Counted from the first letter of the stretch, positions 33,898 through 43,294 are shown. The stretch: DNA of 64,000 nt from Streptomyces sp. NBS 14/10 (GCF_002224125.1 NZ_NCSM01000014.1:302779-366778); one strand, 5' to 3'. Made by a program: numbers and translations. Notes: generated by a model not told the origin, from the sequence alone.

Positions 33898-34033
33898 AAG
33901 GGAGGCAAAATACTATGGGTGGCACCGCGTCAGCAGGGGTGACGCGCAAGCCTCGTGGACCTCGGCGACCTAGTGGAGGCCCACCCAGGCTCAGCCAGGG
34001 GGAAACGACGTCAGGGAAGGGTTACAGCGGGCC

Positions 34034-35077
34034 ATGGCGTTGCGGTTGCTCCGCGGCAAGGACGGCAGGCTCACGGCCTACGCACCGGTGGCGGGCGGCA
34101 TCGCCCGCTGGACCGAGGAGCGGCCCGGGGGCCCGCGGTGGACCGGGCCGCGGCTGATCGAAGTGCCCGGCCTGACCGCGCTGACGGTGGCCCAGGGCGC
34201 CGACGGCTACGCCCATCTGCTCGGGCTGCGGCACCGGCAGGGCGGCGGCGACGGCCCGGACGTGGACATCGTCCACGCCACCCAGTTCCAGACCGCCAGA
34301 CCGCTCACGGCCTGGCACTCCCTCGGCACCCCGCACCCCAAGGACCGGGGCAAGGCACAGCGCACCGGGGCTCCGGCCGCGGCCGTGGACTCCTCGGGGG
34401 CCGTGCACGTCTTCGTACGCAACGCCGGACGCGGGGTCAGCGCGCGGCGGCAGGACGGCAAGGGCAAGTGGGGCGGGTGGACCGACCTCAAGGGCGCCGA
34501 CGTACTGGACGGGCTGTCCGCCGCCGCGACCGCCGACGGGCGGGTCGAACTGCTCGCCCCGGCGGGTCGCGGCGCCCTGCGCTGGTACCAGCCCGAGGCC
34601 GGCGCCGCGTACGAGCGCGCCGACGACATCCCCGCCCGCCCCGAGGCCGCCTCCGCCGCCGCCCTCGCCAGCGGTCGCGACACGGTCACGCACTACTGGC
34701 GCGACGCGGAGGGGCGCGGTGTGCTGGCCTGGCGGCCCGGCGCGGACGAGGTGGCGCCGCTGGGCGGGGAGACGGGCACCGGGCCGGTCGCGGCGATCCG
34801 TACGACGGTGGACGGCTACGACTGCACCGTGCTGGCCCACCGCGACGCCAAGACCGGACGTCTCGGCGTCGCGGCACACCCGACGGAGGACGAGGCGGCG
34901 GGGGTGTGGTGGACGCCCTCGGGCCGGCCGGGCACGGGATGGCCCGCGCTGGCCCTGGACGGCCTGGGCCTGGTCGTACTCGCCGCCCTGGCGGGCGACG
35001 GCGCGCTGCTGGTGGCCCGCCAGAAGACGGACGAGCCGGGGCTGGCGCTACGGGCGTGGGGGCGCGTTGGGGAGTGA
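34034..35077 (+). CDS. Hypothetical protein with beta-propeller-like repeats
   Basis: A 347-residue protein without signal peptide or membrane helix. It contains repeating units of about 50 residues ending in W-containing strands: GGIARWTEERPGGPRWTGP, GRGVSARRQDGKGKWGGWTDL, GRGALRWYQPE and VLAWRPGADEV. Such tryptophan-rich alternation resembles PLL/tectonin-like beta-propellers. The function is unknown. The start ATG 34034 lacks a strong ribosome binding site, so it is tentative. It converges on the GvpU-like gene. Confidence 0.68.
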   Translation: MALRLLRGKDGRLTAYAPVAGGIARWTEERPGGPRWTGPRLIEVPGLTALTVAQGADGYAHLLGLRHRQGGGDGPDVDIVHATQFQTARPLTAWHSLGTPHPKDRGKAQRTGAPAAAVDSSGAVHVFVRNAGRGVSARRQDGKGKWGGWTDLKGADVLDGLSAAATADGRVELLAPAGRGALRWYQPEAGAAYERADDIPARPEAASAAALASGRDTVTHYWRDAEGRGVLAWRPGADEVAPLGGETGTGPVAAIRTTVDGYDCTVLAHRDAKTGRLGVAAHPTEDEAAGVWWTPSGRPGTGWPALALDGLGLVVLAALAGDGALLVARQKTDEPGLALRAWGRVGE

Positions 35078-35088
35078 GTCGGGCTACC

Positions 35089-35454
35089 TCAGCCGATGGG
35101 GTTGAGGTCGCCGATGGTCCAGGCGCCCACTTCGGACAGCGGCACCCGCAGCAGCCCGTAGTCGTCGATGGGGACGGCGGGGCCACCGGTGACGATCCGC
35201 GCCCAGGTCAGATGTATATGGGTGGTCTCGGGCTCGTGGCGCAGCATGTCCTCGGCGAAATCCTTGGCGAATTCGGTCAGTGAACTCTTCTCGGACAGCA
35301 GGCTCATGTGCTGCCTGAGCCATTCGTCACGGGGGAGAATGGCGCCGGTGATGATGACGCCGCCCACCATGATGGTGATGGGGAGCGGGGCTTCGCAGTC
35401 TTCGTCGTCGGCCCGGCTGACGAGCTTTTCCAGCAGTGCGTCTTCGTACATCAT
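35089..35454 (-). CDS. GvpU-like gas-vesicle accessory protein
   Basis: A 121-residue cytoplasmic protein. PITIMVGGVIITGAILPRDEWLRQ is a beta-hairpin pattern that I associate with GvpU, a gas-vesicle accessory protein, and many Streptomyces homologues carry that name. No other gvp gene is in the window, so its real role here may be different. It is the second gene of a two-gene unit with the four-CxxC mini-protein, 26 bases upstream. Confidence 0.55.
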   Translation of the reverse strand: MMYEDALLEKLVSRADDEDCEAPLPITIMVGGVIITGAILPRDEWLRQHMSLLSEKSSLTEFAKDFAEDMLRHEPETTHIHLTWARIVTGGPAVPIDDYGLLRVPLSEVGAWTIGDLNPIG

Positions 35455-35480
35455 GAAATGCTCCAGGTTTTCGGGATGGG

Positions 35481-35606
35481 CTAGCCGTGGCCGTCGCAGG
35501 CCTTGCAGTCACCGCTGCCGCGGCAGCTGTCGCATTTCCATACGCCGCGGAATCCGGATCCGCCGCAGGTGGTGCACTTTCCATCGCCCTTGCAGCGTCG
35601 GCACAT
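35481..35606 (-). CDS. 41-residue protein with four CxxC motifs (DnaJ zinc-finger-like)
   Basis: The frame from ATG 35606 encodes 41 residues: CRRC, CTTC, CDSC and CKAC alternate with Gly-rich turns (CKGDGK, CGGSGF, CRGSGD). The spacing CxxCxGxG matches the DnaJ cysteine-rich domain, which binds two zinc ions, but no J-domain is present. AAAGGA precedes the start at a suitable distance. It is encoded directly upstream of the GvpU-like gene. Its small size means it is easily missed. It could be a free-standing zinc-binding chaperone piece or redox protein. Confidence 0.7.
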   Translation of the reverse strand: MCRRCKGDGKCTTCGGSGFRGVWKCDSCRGSGDCKACDGHG

Positions 35607-35696
35607 GGGTGGCGGTCCTTTCGGGTCGGGGGTGTCGGCGGAGCGAACCGCGCCGCCGGAGACCACCGTGCACCGGCCTTGAAGGGTGGGCACGTG

Positions 35697-35768
35697 GTGC
35701 AACGGGGTGGCTCGTTGCACTGCCATGTGCACTGCTCTGACCTGCGGATCCGTGCGTTGCGGTGCAAC
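35697..35768. promoter_or_regulatory. Cluster of GTGCAAC inverted repeats in a divergent promoter region
   Basis: GTGCAAC (35697-35703) faces GTTGCAC (35714-35720) across 10 bases, and GTTGC faces GCAAC at 35756-35768. The cluster lies between the mini-zinc gene (minus, 35606) and the membrane-protein gene (plus, 35850). It looks like the binding site array of one dimeric regulator serving both directions. Confidence 0.5.
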
Positions 35769-35849
35769 CGGAACCGGCTCGGCCGCCGCTGACTGGCCCG
35801 TGATGAAGTGGTGTTCTATAGTTAACGGCATTCACTGTGGGGGGTGTTC

Positions 35850-36929
35850 ATGGAGGAACCGACCGAGCTCTTCAGGGATTCGGCGCACGCCTTGGTACAG
35901 GCCCTCGACGCCTGGGCGGCCACGGTCGGCCAGGTGACCGACACCGCGCGGCGCCCCACCCGCGCCGGTCTGGTTGCGGAACTGGAGCGAGAGCGCCTGG
36001 AGTTCGAGCGCATCGGTCGGAGCCGTAAGAGAATCGATCTGCCTCTGCTGTCGTACTGGCTCAAAGGCCGCGATCAATTGCTGCCCGGCAGCAAGAAGAA
36101 TCGACTGCCCAGCCAGGAGGATTGCGAAGCAATCGCCCGGGCGCTCTCGCAAAAGGCGCCGCGCAGCGCTCAGGAGCTGCCGAAGGTCGGCGTCGAAATC
36201 GCGGACCTCGCACGGCGGTTGAAAGAGGAGGCCGGTCCCGGCTGGAGGGATGAAGTCCTCGCCTGTCTCGCCCCCGCGGCCACCGTCGCGACGCACGCCG
36301 CTTCTGAAACGAACACCGCTTCTGAAACGAACACCGCTTCCGAAACAAACACCGCCACCGAGCCAAACACCGCCCCCGAAACGCACGCTCTTCCGAAGCG
36401 GAGAGGATGGCAATTCGCCATGGCGACCGCGATCGCCGTGGGGCTGATCACCGGCACCATGGCGCTGCGCAGCGGCGCCTCGGAAGGAGACGGCGCATCG
36501 GGCGGTGGGGACGTCGCGCAGATGGCTGACCTGACAGGCAATCACCGCTGCGGACCTGTACGGACGGTGGGCGCCGTGTCATGGCGGCCCTGCACCAAAG
36601 TCGGCGAGGACTCCCTGTCCTTCGTCGTCCAGTTCGGCAACTCCTCGACCCGGGCGGCCACGGTGAAGGCCAGGATCGCCTACGTCCAGGCCGGGTCCCA
36701 GCACGACTGTCCCGCGCCGTGGGGCACCGCGCAGGATGTCACCGTCCCGGCCGGTGCCACCGTGACCAGTCCGCTCGAAGGCTGCGCCGCACCCCTCGTC
36801 GCCGCCCAGGCATTCCAGGCCAGGGCCTGGGTGGCCGAGCCGAACGCCTCCGCGTGGGGATACCGGGAGCACTCACCGACGCTGCACATCCAGGCCAACA
36901 GCCGTCTCGTCTGGGCCGACCAGATCTGA
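35850..36929 (+). CDS. Single-pass membrane protein with N-terminal helical domain and hexapeptide repeat
   Basis: A 359-residue protein if ATG 35850 is used; GTG 35844 is equally in frame. Residues 1-140 are a helical, charged domain (SYWLKGRDQLLPGSKKNRLP) that resembles the N-terminal region of actinobacterial XRE-like or toxin-associated membrane proteins. Residues 151-180 are five hexapeptides of the type ASETNT. One membrane helix (WQFAMATAIAVGLITGTMAL) starts at 187. The extracellular C-terminal domain has four Cys (NHRCGPV, WRPCTKV, HDCPAP, EGCAAP), likely two disulphides. The function is unknown. Confidence 0.65.
   Translation: MEEPTELFRDSAHALVQALDAWAATVGQVTDTARRPTRAGLVAELERERLEFERIGRSRKRIDLPLLSYWLKGRDQLLPGSKKNRLPSQEDCEAIARALSQKAPRSAQELPKVGVEIADLARRLKEEAGPGWRDEVLACLAPAATVATHAASETNTASETNTASETNTATEPNTAPETHALPKRRGWQFAMATAIAVGLITGTMALRSGASEGDGASGGGDVAQMADLTGNHRCGPVRTVGAVSWRPCTKVGEDSLSFVVQFGNSSTRAATVKARIAYVQAGSQHDCPAPWGTAQDVTVPAGATVTSPLEGCAAPLVAAQAFQARAWVAEPNASAWGYREHSPTLHIQANSRLVWADQI
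36300..36389 (+). repeat. Five 18-bp tandem units encoding ASETNT-like hexapeptides
   Basis: The first two units are identical, the third differs by synonymous changes, and the last two are degenerate. They lie just before the membrane helix of the 35850-36929 product and form a Thr/Ser/Asn-rich stalk. Confidence 0.85.
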
Positions 36930-37004
36930 AACGCGCACGCCCGAACTCGCTAGGGTCCAGCCCATCGGAGCATCGAGCGACCACAGCGACGAGGGGGATG
37001 TGCG

Positions 37005-39689
37005 GTGACGGATGAGCGGACGCGGCGCGAGAAGCGGTTGCGAGGGGCGCTGGCGCCGACGGGATGGACCAAGTCCGCCGAAAGGGCCATGGCGCGTACG
37101 GACGCGAACGGGACCACGTGGCACTGCACCCTCGAACCCGCCGAGGACGACGGCGCGCCGGAAACCCTCCGCCTGGAGATACGCGGTGCGGGCCGAAGCT
37201 TCTCGGCAGACTATGTGCTCGATGTCAGGGGGACCGCCGACCCCGCGGGATTCTTCGACGGCCCGGTCGACCGGCTCGGCGAACTGCTCGGCGTCATCGC
37301 CGGTCTGCAGACCGCCGTGACCGGGCGCACGCTCACCGACAAGGTGCTGATGCCCCTGCTCGTGCGCACGGCGGTGTTCACCGGGAGGTTCGGGGTTCCC
37401 CTCCGCACCTCCGGGTTCCACAGGGAGCGGCTGCCCCACCCGGTCTCCGCCCCGCTGCCGCGGGCCGTCGCCGCCGCGCTCGCCGCGCCCCACGACGGCA
37501 CGCGCTGGCTGGACGCCGCCTTCGCCGCCCTCGACGCGGACTTCCCGCACCTCGCGCTCACCGCGCTGGACCGGGCGCTGGCCGCCGGGGCGGATCCTGC
37601 GGTTCCGGAGCTGTGGCGCGCCTGGCTGCTCAGGAGCGTGGACACGGCTGAGGCCCTGGCCGCGCTGGACCGGGCCGCGACGGCCGGAGGCGGCGTCACC
37701 GGCCTCGCCCGCTGTCTGCAGGGGACCATCCACCAGCTCGGCGGCGATGCGGAGCGCGCGCTGGAGGCATGGGAGCGGGCCACGCTGGAGGACCCGGACG
37801 ACCCGTACGGATGGGGCGTACGGGGGCTGACGCTCGCCAAACGAGGACGCACCGCCGACGCGGCCGGCGTCCTCGCCGACGCCGTCGCCCGCCACCCCGG
37901 CGACGCCACCCTGCAGTACTACCTGGGCTATGCGCGCACGCTGCTCGGTGACGCCGAGGGGGCGTTCGACGCGCTGGAGGAGGCGATCCGGCTCCGGCCC
38001 CCGCTCGCCGGGGAGATCCTTCCCGACCCGGATCTGGCCGGGCTGCGGGACCATGAGCGCTTCGCGTCCCTGACCTCCGCGCGCGCCGCGGACAACGGTC
38101 AGGAGGCCGAGGTGACGGAGTCCCTGCGACGGCTCGCCACCGCCGTCGCGTCCCAGGGGGCGCAGCGGGCGAAGGACTGGCGGCGCGCCCGACTCATCAC
38201 GTACGTCGGCGGCGACGCGCTCGTCGGCGGCGAGGAGGAGGGCGGGACCGACGTCTCGTACACCGCGGCACAGGGCACAGAGCGCGATCTCAACGTGGAC
38301 CTGAAGGCCCTGCGCCCGCTGGTCCATGCCCTGGAGCGGTCCCTGCCGGACGAGGCCACGGCCGTCGAACTGCACGTCCACGCCGCGGGCTGGTTCGAAG
38401 CGCTCACCGCCCCGGGCGTCCGCGGCAGCCACCGCCGGAACCAGACCGTCCATGTGCTCGGCAGGCCCGGTGACCCCTGCGGCGACCCGGGCGACGTGCC
38501 CGGGGGCCCGGACGACCCGACCGAGGCCGGCGACCCCGCCGAGGCCCGCCGCCTGCTGCGCGACTACCTCCGCCGGCGCGCCGAGATCACCGGTGCCGAG
38601 GAGACGCTGCCCGCCCCCGACCCCGAACGCGCGGACCGCCTCGCCTCGCCGGCGCGGGAGTACGGCACGGCACTCCCCGCGGACCTGCGCGCGCTGTACG
38701 ACATCGCCGACGGGGACGGCGACCTCGGGCTCCTGGACGGCTTCGAGTGGTTCACCGTTTCGGAGCTGGAAGACCACCTGGTCAACCGCTGGTGGACGGT
38801 GGACATCCACGAGAACGCCTGGATCGACGGAGCGGTCTCCGACGGCGGTCCGCACGCGGCCGTGCGCCGCTCGCACGACCGTCCGGGCTGGATCCCGTTC
38901 GCGTACGGCAGTAGCCTCGACTATCTCGCGGTCGACCTGGACCCCGCGGAGAACGGACGGCCGGGCCAGGTCATCCGGATCGGCACCCGCCGCCCGCACG
39001 CCGAGTACGTCGCCGACTCCATGACCTCTCTGCTGCGCGGGCACGTCGAGGCGCTGCGGCAGGGCCGCTTCACCGACGAGGACGGCTGGCTGACGATCGA
39101 TCTGGCGGGCATGGGGCGGGAGGACGGCCATGGCGGCGCATGCCATGTGCGCGGCACCCTGGGCGACGCCGACATCGACGAACGCACCCTGACCCTCGAC
39201 GCCAGGGCCAACGGCGACCTCGACCTCACGGCCGTACGCAACGCCCCGCTGCTGCGCGAGGCCCGCCTGCTCTGCGGTTCCGCCGACCTGACGCCGCTGA
39301 ACGACGTGCCCGTCAGAACGCTGGACCTGGACCTGCGCGCACTCGACCTCTCTCCGCTGGCCGGCCACCCCACGCTGCGGACCCTGACGCTGAAGGCGCC
39401 GCACGCGGTGGACCTCACCCCGCTGCTGACGGCCGGACACCTCAACGGCCTCGACCTGTCGCAGGCCACGGTCCGGGACATCACCGTGCTCGGCGGCCTG
39501 CGGCGACTGCGGCATCTGTCACTCAGCTACGAGCAGTGGCAGCAGCTCTGGGCCGAGGGTGTGACCCCACCGGCGCTGACCGTGGCCATCCTGGACGGCG
39601 ACCACGCATCGAGCACCCGGGCGGACTGGCTGAACCAGTTCACTACCGCCCGCCAGTACATCGGCGCCTTCCCCACCACAGGAGGGTGA
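37005..39689 (+). CDS. Large multidomain protein: TPR region, SUKH (SMI1/KNR4) domain, leucine-rich C-terminus
   Basis: An 894-residue cytoplasmic protein. Residues about 150-340 contain TPR-like helices (GDAERALEAWERATLEDPDDPYGWG; GDATLQYYLGYARTLLGDAEGAFDALEEAIRL, in outline). Residues about 545-665 are a SUKH domain: LPADLRALYDIADGDGDLGL, then GWIPFAYGSSLDYLAVDLDP, with a terminal helix. Residues about 718-865 are leucine-rich repeats with DLTPLNDVPVRTLDLDLRALDLSPLAGHP. SUKH domains are often immunity proteins against bacterial toxins but also occur in housekeeping proteins. The GTG 37005 follows GAGGGGG. The combination is unusual and its partner is not in the window. Confidence 0.72.
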   Translation: MTDERTRREKRLRGALAPTGWTKSAERAMARTDANGTTWHCTLEPAEDDGAPETLRLEIRGAGRSFSADYVLDVRGTADPAGFFDGPVDRLGELLGVIAGLQTAVTGRTLTDKVLMPLLVRTAVFTGRFGVPLRTSGFHRERLPHPVSAPLPRAVAAALAAPHDGTRWLDAAFAALDADFPHLALTALDRALAAGADPAVPELWRAWLLRSVDTAEALAALDRAATAGGGVTGLARCLQGTIHQLGGDAERALEAWERATLEDPDDPYGWGVRGLTLAKRGRTADAAGVLADAVARHPGDATLQYYLGYARTLLGDAEGAFDALEEAIRLRPPLAGEILPDPDLAGLRDHERFASLTSARAADNGQEAEVTESLRRLATAVASQGAQRAKDWRRARLITYVGGDALVGGEEEGGTDVSYTAAQGTERDLNVDLKALRPLVHALERSLPDEATAVELHVHAAGWFEALTAPGVRGSHRRNQTVHVLGRPGDPCGDPGDVPGGPDDPTEAGDPAEARRLLRDYLRRRAEITGAEETLPAPDPERADRLASPAREYGTALPADLRALYDIADGDGDLGLLDGFEWFTVSELEDHLVNRWWTVDIHENAWIDGAVSDGGPHAAVRRSHDRPGWIPFAYGSSLDYLAVDLDPAENGRPGQVIRIGTRRPHAEYVADSMTSLLRGHVEALRQGRFTDEDGWLTIDLAGMGREDGHGGACHVRGTLGDADIDERTLTLDARANGDLDLTAVRNAPLLREARLLCGSADLTPLNDVPVRTLDLDLRALDLSPLAGHPTLRTLTLKAPHAVDLTPLLTAGHLNGLDLSQATVRDITVLGGLRRLRHLSLSYEQWQQLWAEGVTPPALTVAILDGDHASSTRADWLNQFTTARQYIGAFPTTGG

Positions 39690-39743
39690 ACGCGCGAGTG
39701 CCGGACGGGCGGACAGCCCGTCCGGCACTCGGGGAACAACGCG

Positions 39744-41894
39744 CTACGCCGGGACGCTCGCCACGCCCGGGGCCAGGAACCGGTGGCCGACCACCCGCTC
39801 CGAGACGCCCTCGCGGTCCAGGTACGGCGTGATGCCGCCCAGGTGGAAGGGCCAGCCGGCGCCGGTGATCAGGCACAGGTCGATGTCCTGCGCCTCGGCG
39901 ACGACGCCCTCGTCCAGCATCAGGCCGATCTCCTGCGCGACCACGTCCAGGACGCGCGTCCGTACCTGCTCCTCCGTCAGGACCGAGTCGCCCTGCTCCA
40001 GCAGCGCGGCGACCTCCGGGTCCAGCTCCGGCTTACCGGAGTCGTGGACGTAGAAGCCGCGCTTGCCCGCCTCGACCACGCGCCGCAGGTTCTCCGAGAC
40101 CGTGAACCGGTCCGGGAACGCCCGGTGCAGGGTCTCCGAGACATGCAGGCCGATCGCCGGGCCGACCAGCTCCAGCAGCACCAGCGGCGACATCGGCAGG
40201 CCCAGCGGTTCGACGGCGCGCTCGGCGACGTCGACCGGGGTGCCCTCGTCGATGACGTTCTGGATCTCGCCCATGAAGCGGGTCAGGATCCGGTTGACGA
40301 CGAACGCCGGGGCGTCCTTGACCAGGACGGCCGTCTTCTTCAGCTTCTTGGCCACGCCGAAGGCGGTGGCCAGCGAGGCGTTGTCGGTCTTCGCACCGCG
40401 GACGATCTCCAGCAGCGGCAGGATCGCGACCGGGTTGAAGAAGTGGAAGCCGACGACCCGCTCCGGGTGCTGAAGCTTCGAGGCCATCTCGCTCACCGAC
40501 AGCGAGGAGGTGTTGGTGGCCAGGATGGCGTGGGCCGGCACCACCGCCTCGACCTCGGCGAACACCTGCTGCTTGACGCCCATCTCCTCGAAGACGGCCT
40601 CGATGACGAAGTCGGCGTCGGAGAAGGCCGCGGCCTTGTCGAGCGAGCCGGTCACCGCGGCCTTGAGGCGGTTGGCCTTGTCCTGGTTGACGCGGCCCTT
40701 GAGCAGCAGCTTGTCGATCTCGTCGTGGACATAGCCCACGCCCTTGTCGACCCGCTCCTGGTCGATGTCGGTCAGCACGACCGGCACCTCGAGGCGGCGC
40801 GCGAAAAGCAGCGCCAGCTGCGAGGCCATCAGGCCCGCGCCGACCACGCCCACCTTGGAGACCGGGCGCGCCAGGGACTTGTCCGGGGCGCCGGCCGGGC
40901 GCTTGGCGCGCTTCTGGACCAGGTTGAAGGCGTAGATGCCGCTGCGCAGCTCGCCGCCCATGATCAGGTCGGCGAGGGCGACATTTTCTAGATCAAACAC
41001 AGTCTCGGTGTCGAAGCCCTCGTGGGCGGAGCCCACGTTCTTCGCGGCGGCGATGATGTCCAGCGCCCGGTACGCGGCCGGGGCCGCCCCGTGCACCTTG
41101 CTGTCGGCGATGGCCCGGCCGCGCTCGACGGCCGCGTCCCATCCCTCGCCGCGGTCCACGTCGGGACGTACGACCTCGGTCTGGCCGCTCAGCACGGACG
41201 CGGTCCAGATCAGGGACTGCTCCAGGAAGTCCGCGCCCTCGAAGATCGCGTCGGCGATCCCGAGCTCGTAGACCTGCTTGCCCTTGAGCTGCCGGTTCTG
41301 GTTGAGCGAGTTCTCGATGATCACCGTGACCGCGCGGTCGGCGCCGATCAGGTTCGGCAGCAGGGTGCAGCCGCCCCAGCCGGGGACCAGGCCGAGGAAG
41401 ACCTCGGGCAGCGAGAAGGCGGGCAGCGCGGCCGAGACGGTGCGGTAGGAGCAGTGCAGTCCGACCTCGACGCCGCCGCCCATCGCCGCGCCGTTGTAGT
41501 ACGCGAAGGTGGGCACGGCCAGATCCGCCAGCCGCTTGAAGACGTCGTGGCCGCCCTTGCCGATGGCCAGCGCGTCCTCGTGGCGCTTCAGCAGCTCGAC
41601 GCCCTTGAGGTCGGCGCCGACGGCGAAGATGAACGGCTTGCCGGTGACACCGACGCCGACGATCTCGCCCTCGGTGGCCTCCTTCTCGACCTGGTCGAGC
41701 GCGGCGTTCAGATTCGCCAGCGAGGCCGGGCCGAAGGTGGTGGGCTTGGTGTGGTCAAGCCCGTTGTCGAGGGTGATCAGGGCGAACCGGCCCGCGCCTT
41801 GCGGCAGGTCCAGATGGCGGACGTACGCCTGCGTCACGACCTCGTCCGGGAACAGCTCGGCCGCGCCCCTCAGAAGCTCTTCGGTACTGGTCAC
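39744..41894 (-). CDS. Fatty acid oxidation complex alpha subunit (enoyl-CoA hydratase / 3-hydroxyacyl-CoA dehydrogenase)
   Basis: A 716-residue bifunctional enzyme of beta-oxidation. The N-terminal crotonase domain has NGAAMGGGVEVGLHCSYRTVS and LPEVFLGLVPGWGG with the catalytic glutamates. The dehydrogenase domain has the NAD motif GVVGAGLMASQLALLFARR and SLSVSEMASKLQHPERVVGFHFFNPV. The start is GTG 41894, whose GTGA overlaps the thiolase stop. It forms an operon with the thiolase upstream and should channel acyl-CoA intermediates with it. Confidence 0.92.
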   Translation of the reverse strand: MTSTEELLRGAAELFPDEVVTQAYVRHLDLPQGAGRFALITLDNGLDHTKPTTFGPASLANLNAALDQVEKEATEGEIVGVGVTGKPFIFAVGADLKGVELLKRHEDALAIGKGGHDVFKRLADLAVPTFAYYNGAAMGGGVEVGLHCSYRTVSAALPAFSLPEVFLGLVPGWGGCTLLPNLIGADRAVTVIIENSLNQNRQLKGKQVYELGIADAIFEGADFLEQSLIWTASVLSGQTEVVRPDVDRGEGWDAAVERGRAIADSKVHGAAPAAYRALDIIAAAKNVGSAHEGFDTETVFDLENVALADLIMGGELRSGIYAFNLVQKRAKRPAGAPDKSLARPVSKVGVVGAGLMASQLALLFARRLEVPVVLTDIDQERVDKGVGYVHDEIDKLLLKGRVNQDKANRLKAAVTGSLDKAAAFSDADFVIEAVFEEMGVKQQVFAEVEAVVPAHAILATNTSSLSVSEMASKLQHPERVVGFHFFNPVAILPLLEIVRGAKTDNASLATAFGVAKKLKKTAVLVKDAPAFVVNRILTRFMGEIQNVIDEGTPVDVAERAVEPLGLPMSPLVLLELVGPAIGLHVSETLHRAFPDRFTVSENLRRVVEAGKRGFYVHDSGKPELDPEVAALLEQGDSVLTEEQVRTRVLDVVAQEIGLMLDEGVVAEAQDIDLCLITGAGWPFHLGGITPYLDREGVSERVVGHRFLAPGVASVPA

Positions 41895-43132
41895 TTGTTC
41901 CCCTCGAAGTGCGGGTTCTCCCAGATCACGGTGCCGCCCATGCCGAAGCCGATGCACATGGTGGTGATGCCGTAGCGGACCTCGGGCTGCTCCTCGAACT
42001 GCCGGGCCAGCTGCGTCATCAGCCGCACCCCGGAGGAGGCGAGCGGGTGCCCGAACGCGATCGCGCCGCCGTACTGGTTGACGCGCGGATCGTCGTCGTC
42101 GATGCCGTAGTGGTCGAGGAAGGACAGGACCTGTACGGCGAAGGCCTCGTTGATCTCGAAGAGGCCGATGTCCTCGATCGTCAGCCCCGCCTTGGCGAGC
42201 GCCTTCTGGGTCGACGGGATCGGGCCGTAGCCCATCACCTCCGGCTCGACACCCGCGAAGGCGTAGCTGACCAGCCGCATCTTCACCGGCAGGCCCAGCT
42301 CCCGGGCCACGTCCTCGGCGGCGACCAGCGAGGCGGTCGCGCCGTCGTTGAGCCCCGCGGAGTTGCCCGCGGTGATCCGGCCGTGCGGGCGGAACGGGGT
42401 CTTCAGCGTGGCCAGGCCCTCCAGCGTGGTGCCGGGGCGCATCGGCTCGTCGGCGGTCGCCAGGCCCCAGCCCAGCTCGCCGCCTGACCCCGCGGCGGAG
42501 CCGCTATCAGACGCTGCGGTGCGCCGCACCGAGATCGGCACCAGATCTGGCTGGATCTTGCCGTTGGCGTACGCCTTGGCGGCCTTCTCCTGGCTGCGCA
42601 CCGCGTACTCGTCGGCGCGCTGCTTGGTGATGTGCGGCAGCCGGTCGTGGAGGTTCTCCGCCGTCATGCCCATGAACAGGGCCGACTCGTCGACCAGCTT
42701 CTCCGAGACGAACCGCGGGTTCGGGTCGACGCCCTCGCCCATCGGGTGGCGGCCCATGTGCTCCACCCCGGCCGCGACGACGATGTCGTACGCGCCGAAG
42801 GCGATCGAGCCGGCGGTCGTCGTCACGGCGGTCATCGCACCGGCGCACATCCGGTCGATGGCGTAGCCGGGCACCGACTGGGGCAGCCCGGCCAGGATGC
42901 CCGCGGTGCGGCCGATGGTCAGGCCCTGGTCGCCGATCTGCGTGGTCGCGGCCACGGCCACCTCGTCGATGCGCTCCGGCGGCAGGTCCGGGTTGCGGCG
43001 CAGCAGCTCCCGGATGCACTTGACGACCAGGTCGTCGGCGCGGGTCTCGTGGTAGATGCCCTTGGGACCCGCCTTGCCGAACGGGGTCCGGACGCCGTCG
43101 ACGAAGACGACGTCCCTAGCGGTACGAGGCAC
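41891..43132 (-). CDS. Acetyl-CoA C-acyltransferase (thiolase, FadA type)
   Basis: A 413-residue beta-ketothiolase that cleaves 3-ketoacyl-CoA to acetyl-CoA. The nucleophilic Cys is in YAIDRMCAGAMTAVTT, the conserved His is in NEAFAVQVLS/GGAIAFGHPL and the second Cys in TMCIGFGMGG. The GTG start has a strong GGAGGAG site. It is the first gene of the fadAB-like pair and overlaps the next gene by 4 bases. Confidence 0.92.
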   Translation of the reverse strand: MPRTARDVVFVDGVRTPFGKAGPKGIYHETRADDLVVKCIRELLRRNPDLPPERIDEVAVAATTQIGDQGLTIGRTAGILAGLPQSVPGYAIDRMCAGAMTAVTTTAGSIAFGAYDIVVAAGVEHMGRHPMGEGVDPNPRFVSEKLVDESALFMGMTAENLHDRLPHITKQRADEYAVRSQEKAAKAYANGKIQPDLVPISVRRTAASDSGSAAGSGGELGWGLATADEPMRPGTTLEGLATLKTPFRPHGRITAGNSAGLNDGATASLVAAEDVARELGLPVKMRLVSYAFAGVEPEVMGYGPIPSTQKALAKAGLTIEDIGLFEINEAFAVQVLSFLDHYGIDDDDPRVNQYGGAIAFGHPLASSGVRLMTQLARQFEEQPEVRYGITTMCIGFGMGGTVIWENPHFEGNK

Positions 43133-43294
43133 GTTGGCTCTCCTCCAGGTGCGCGGGGTGGCACTGCTGCGGGCACGCCCGGCAAGGGGCGCGCCATGAC
43201 CTCATGCTACTTATGAGTAACCACGGTGCCCAGCCCCCGCCCCGGGAGGGTCGAACATCACACGTGTGCCGCCGTTTCGGCCGGAGTGATTCGC

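Noticed and set aside
33915..34157. 80-codon frame beginning after AAGGGAGG before the propeller-like gene
   Set aside because: It has a good ribosome binding site, but the protein is Gly/Pro/Arg-rich and runs out of frame into the downstream gene.
35089..35454. A gas-vesicle gene cluster around the GvpU-like gene
   Set aside because: No gvpA, gvpF, gvpL or other gvp gene is present nearby, so the locus cannot be called a gas-vesicle cluster.
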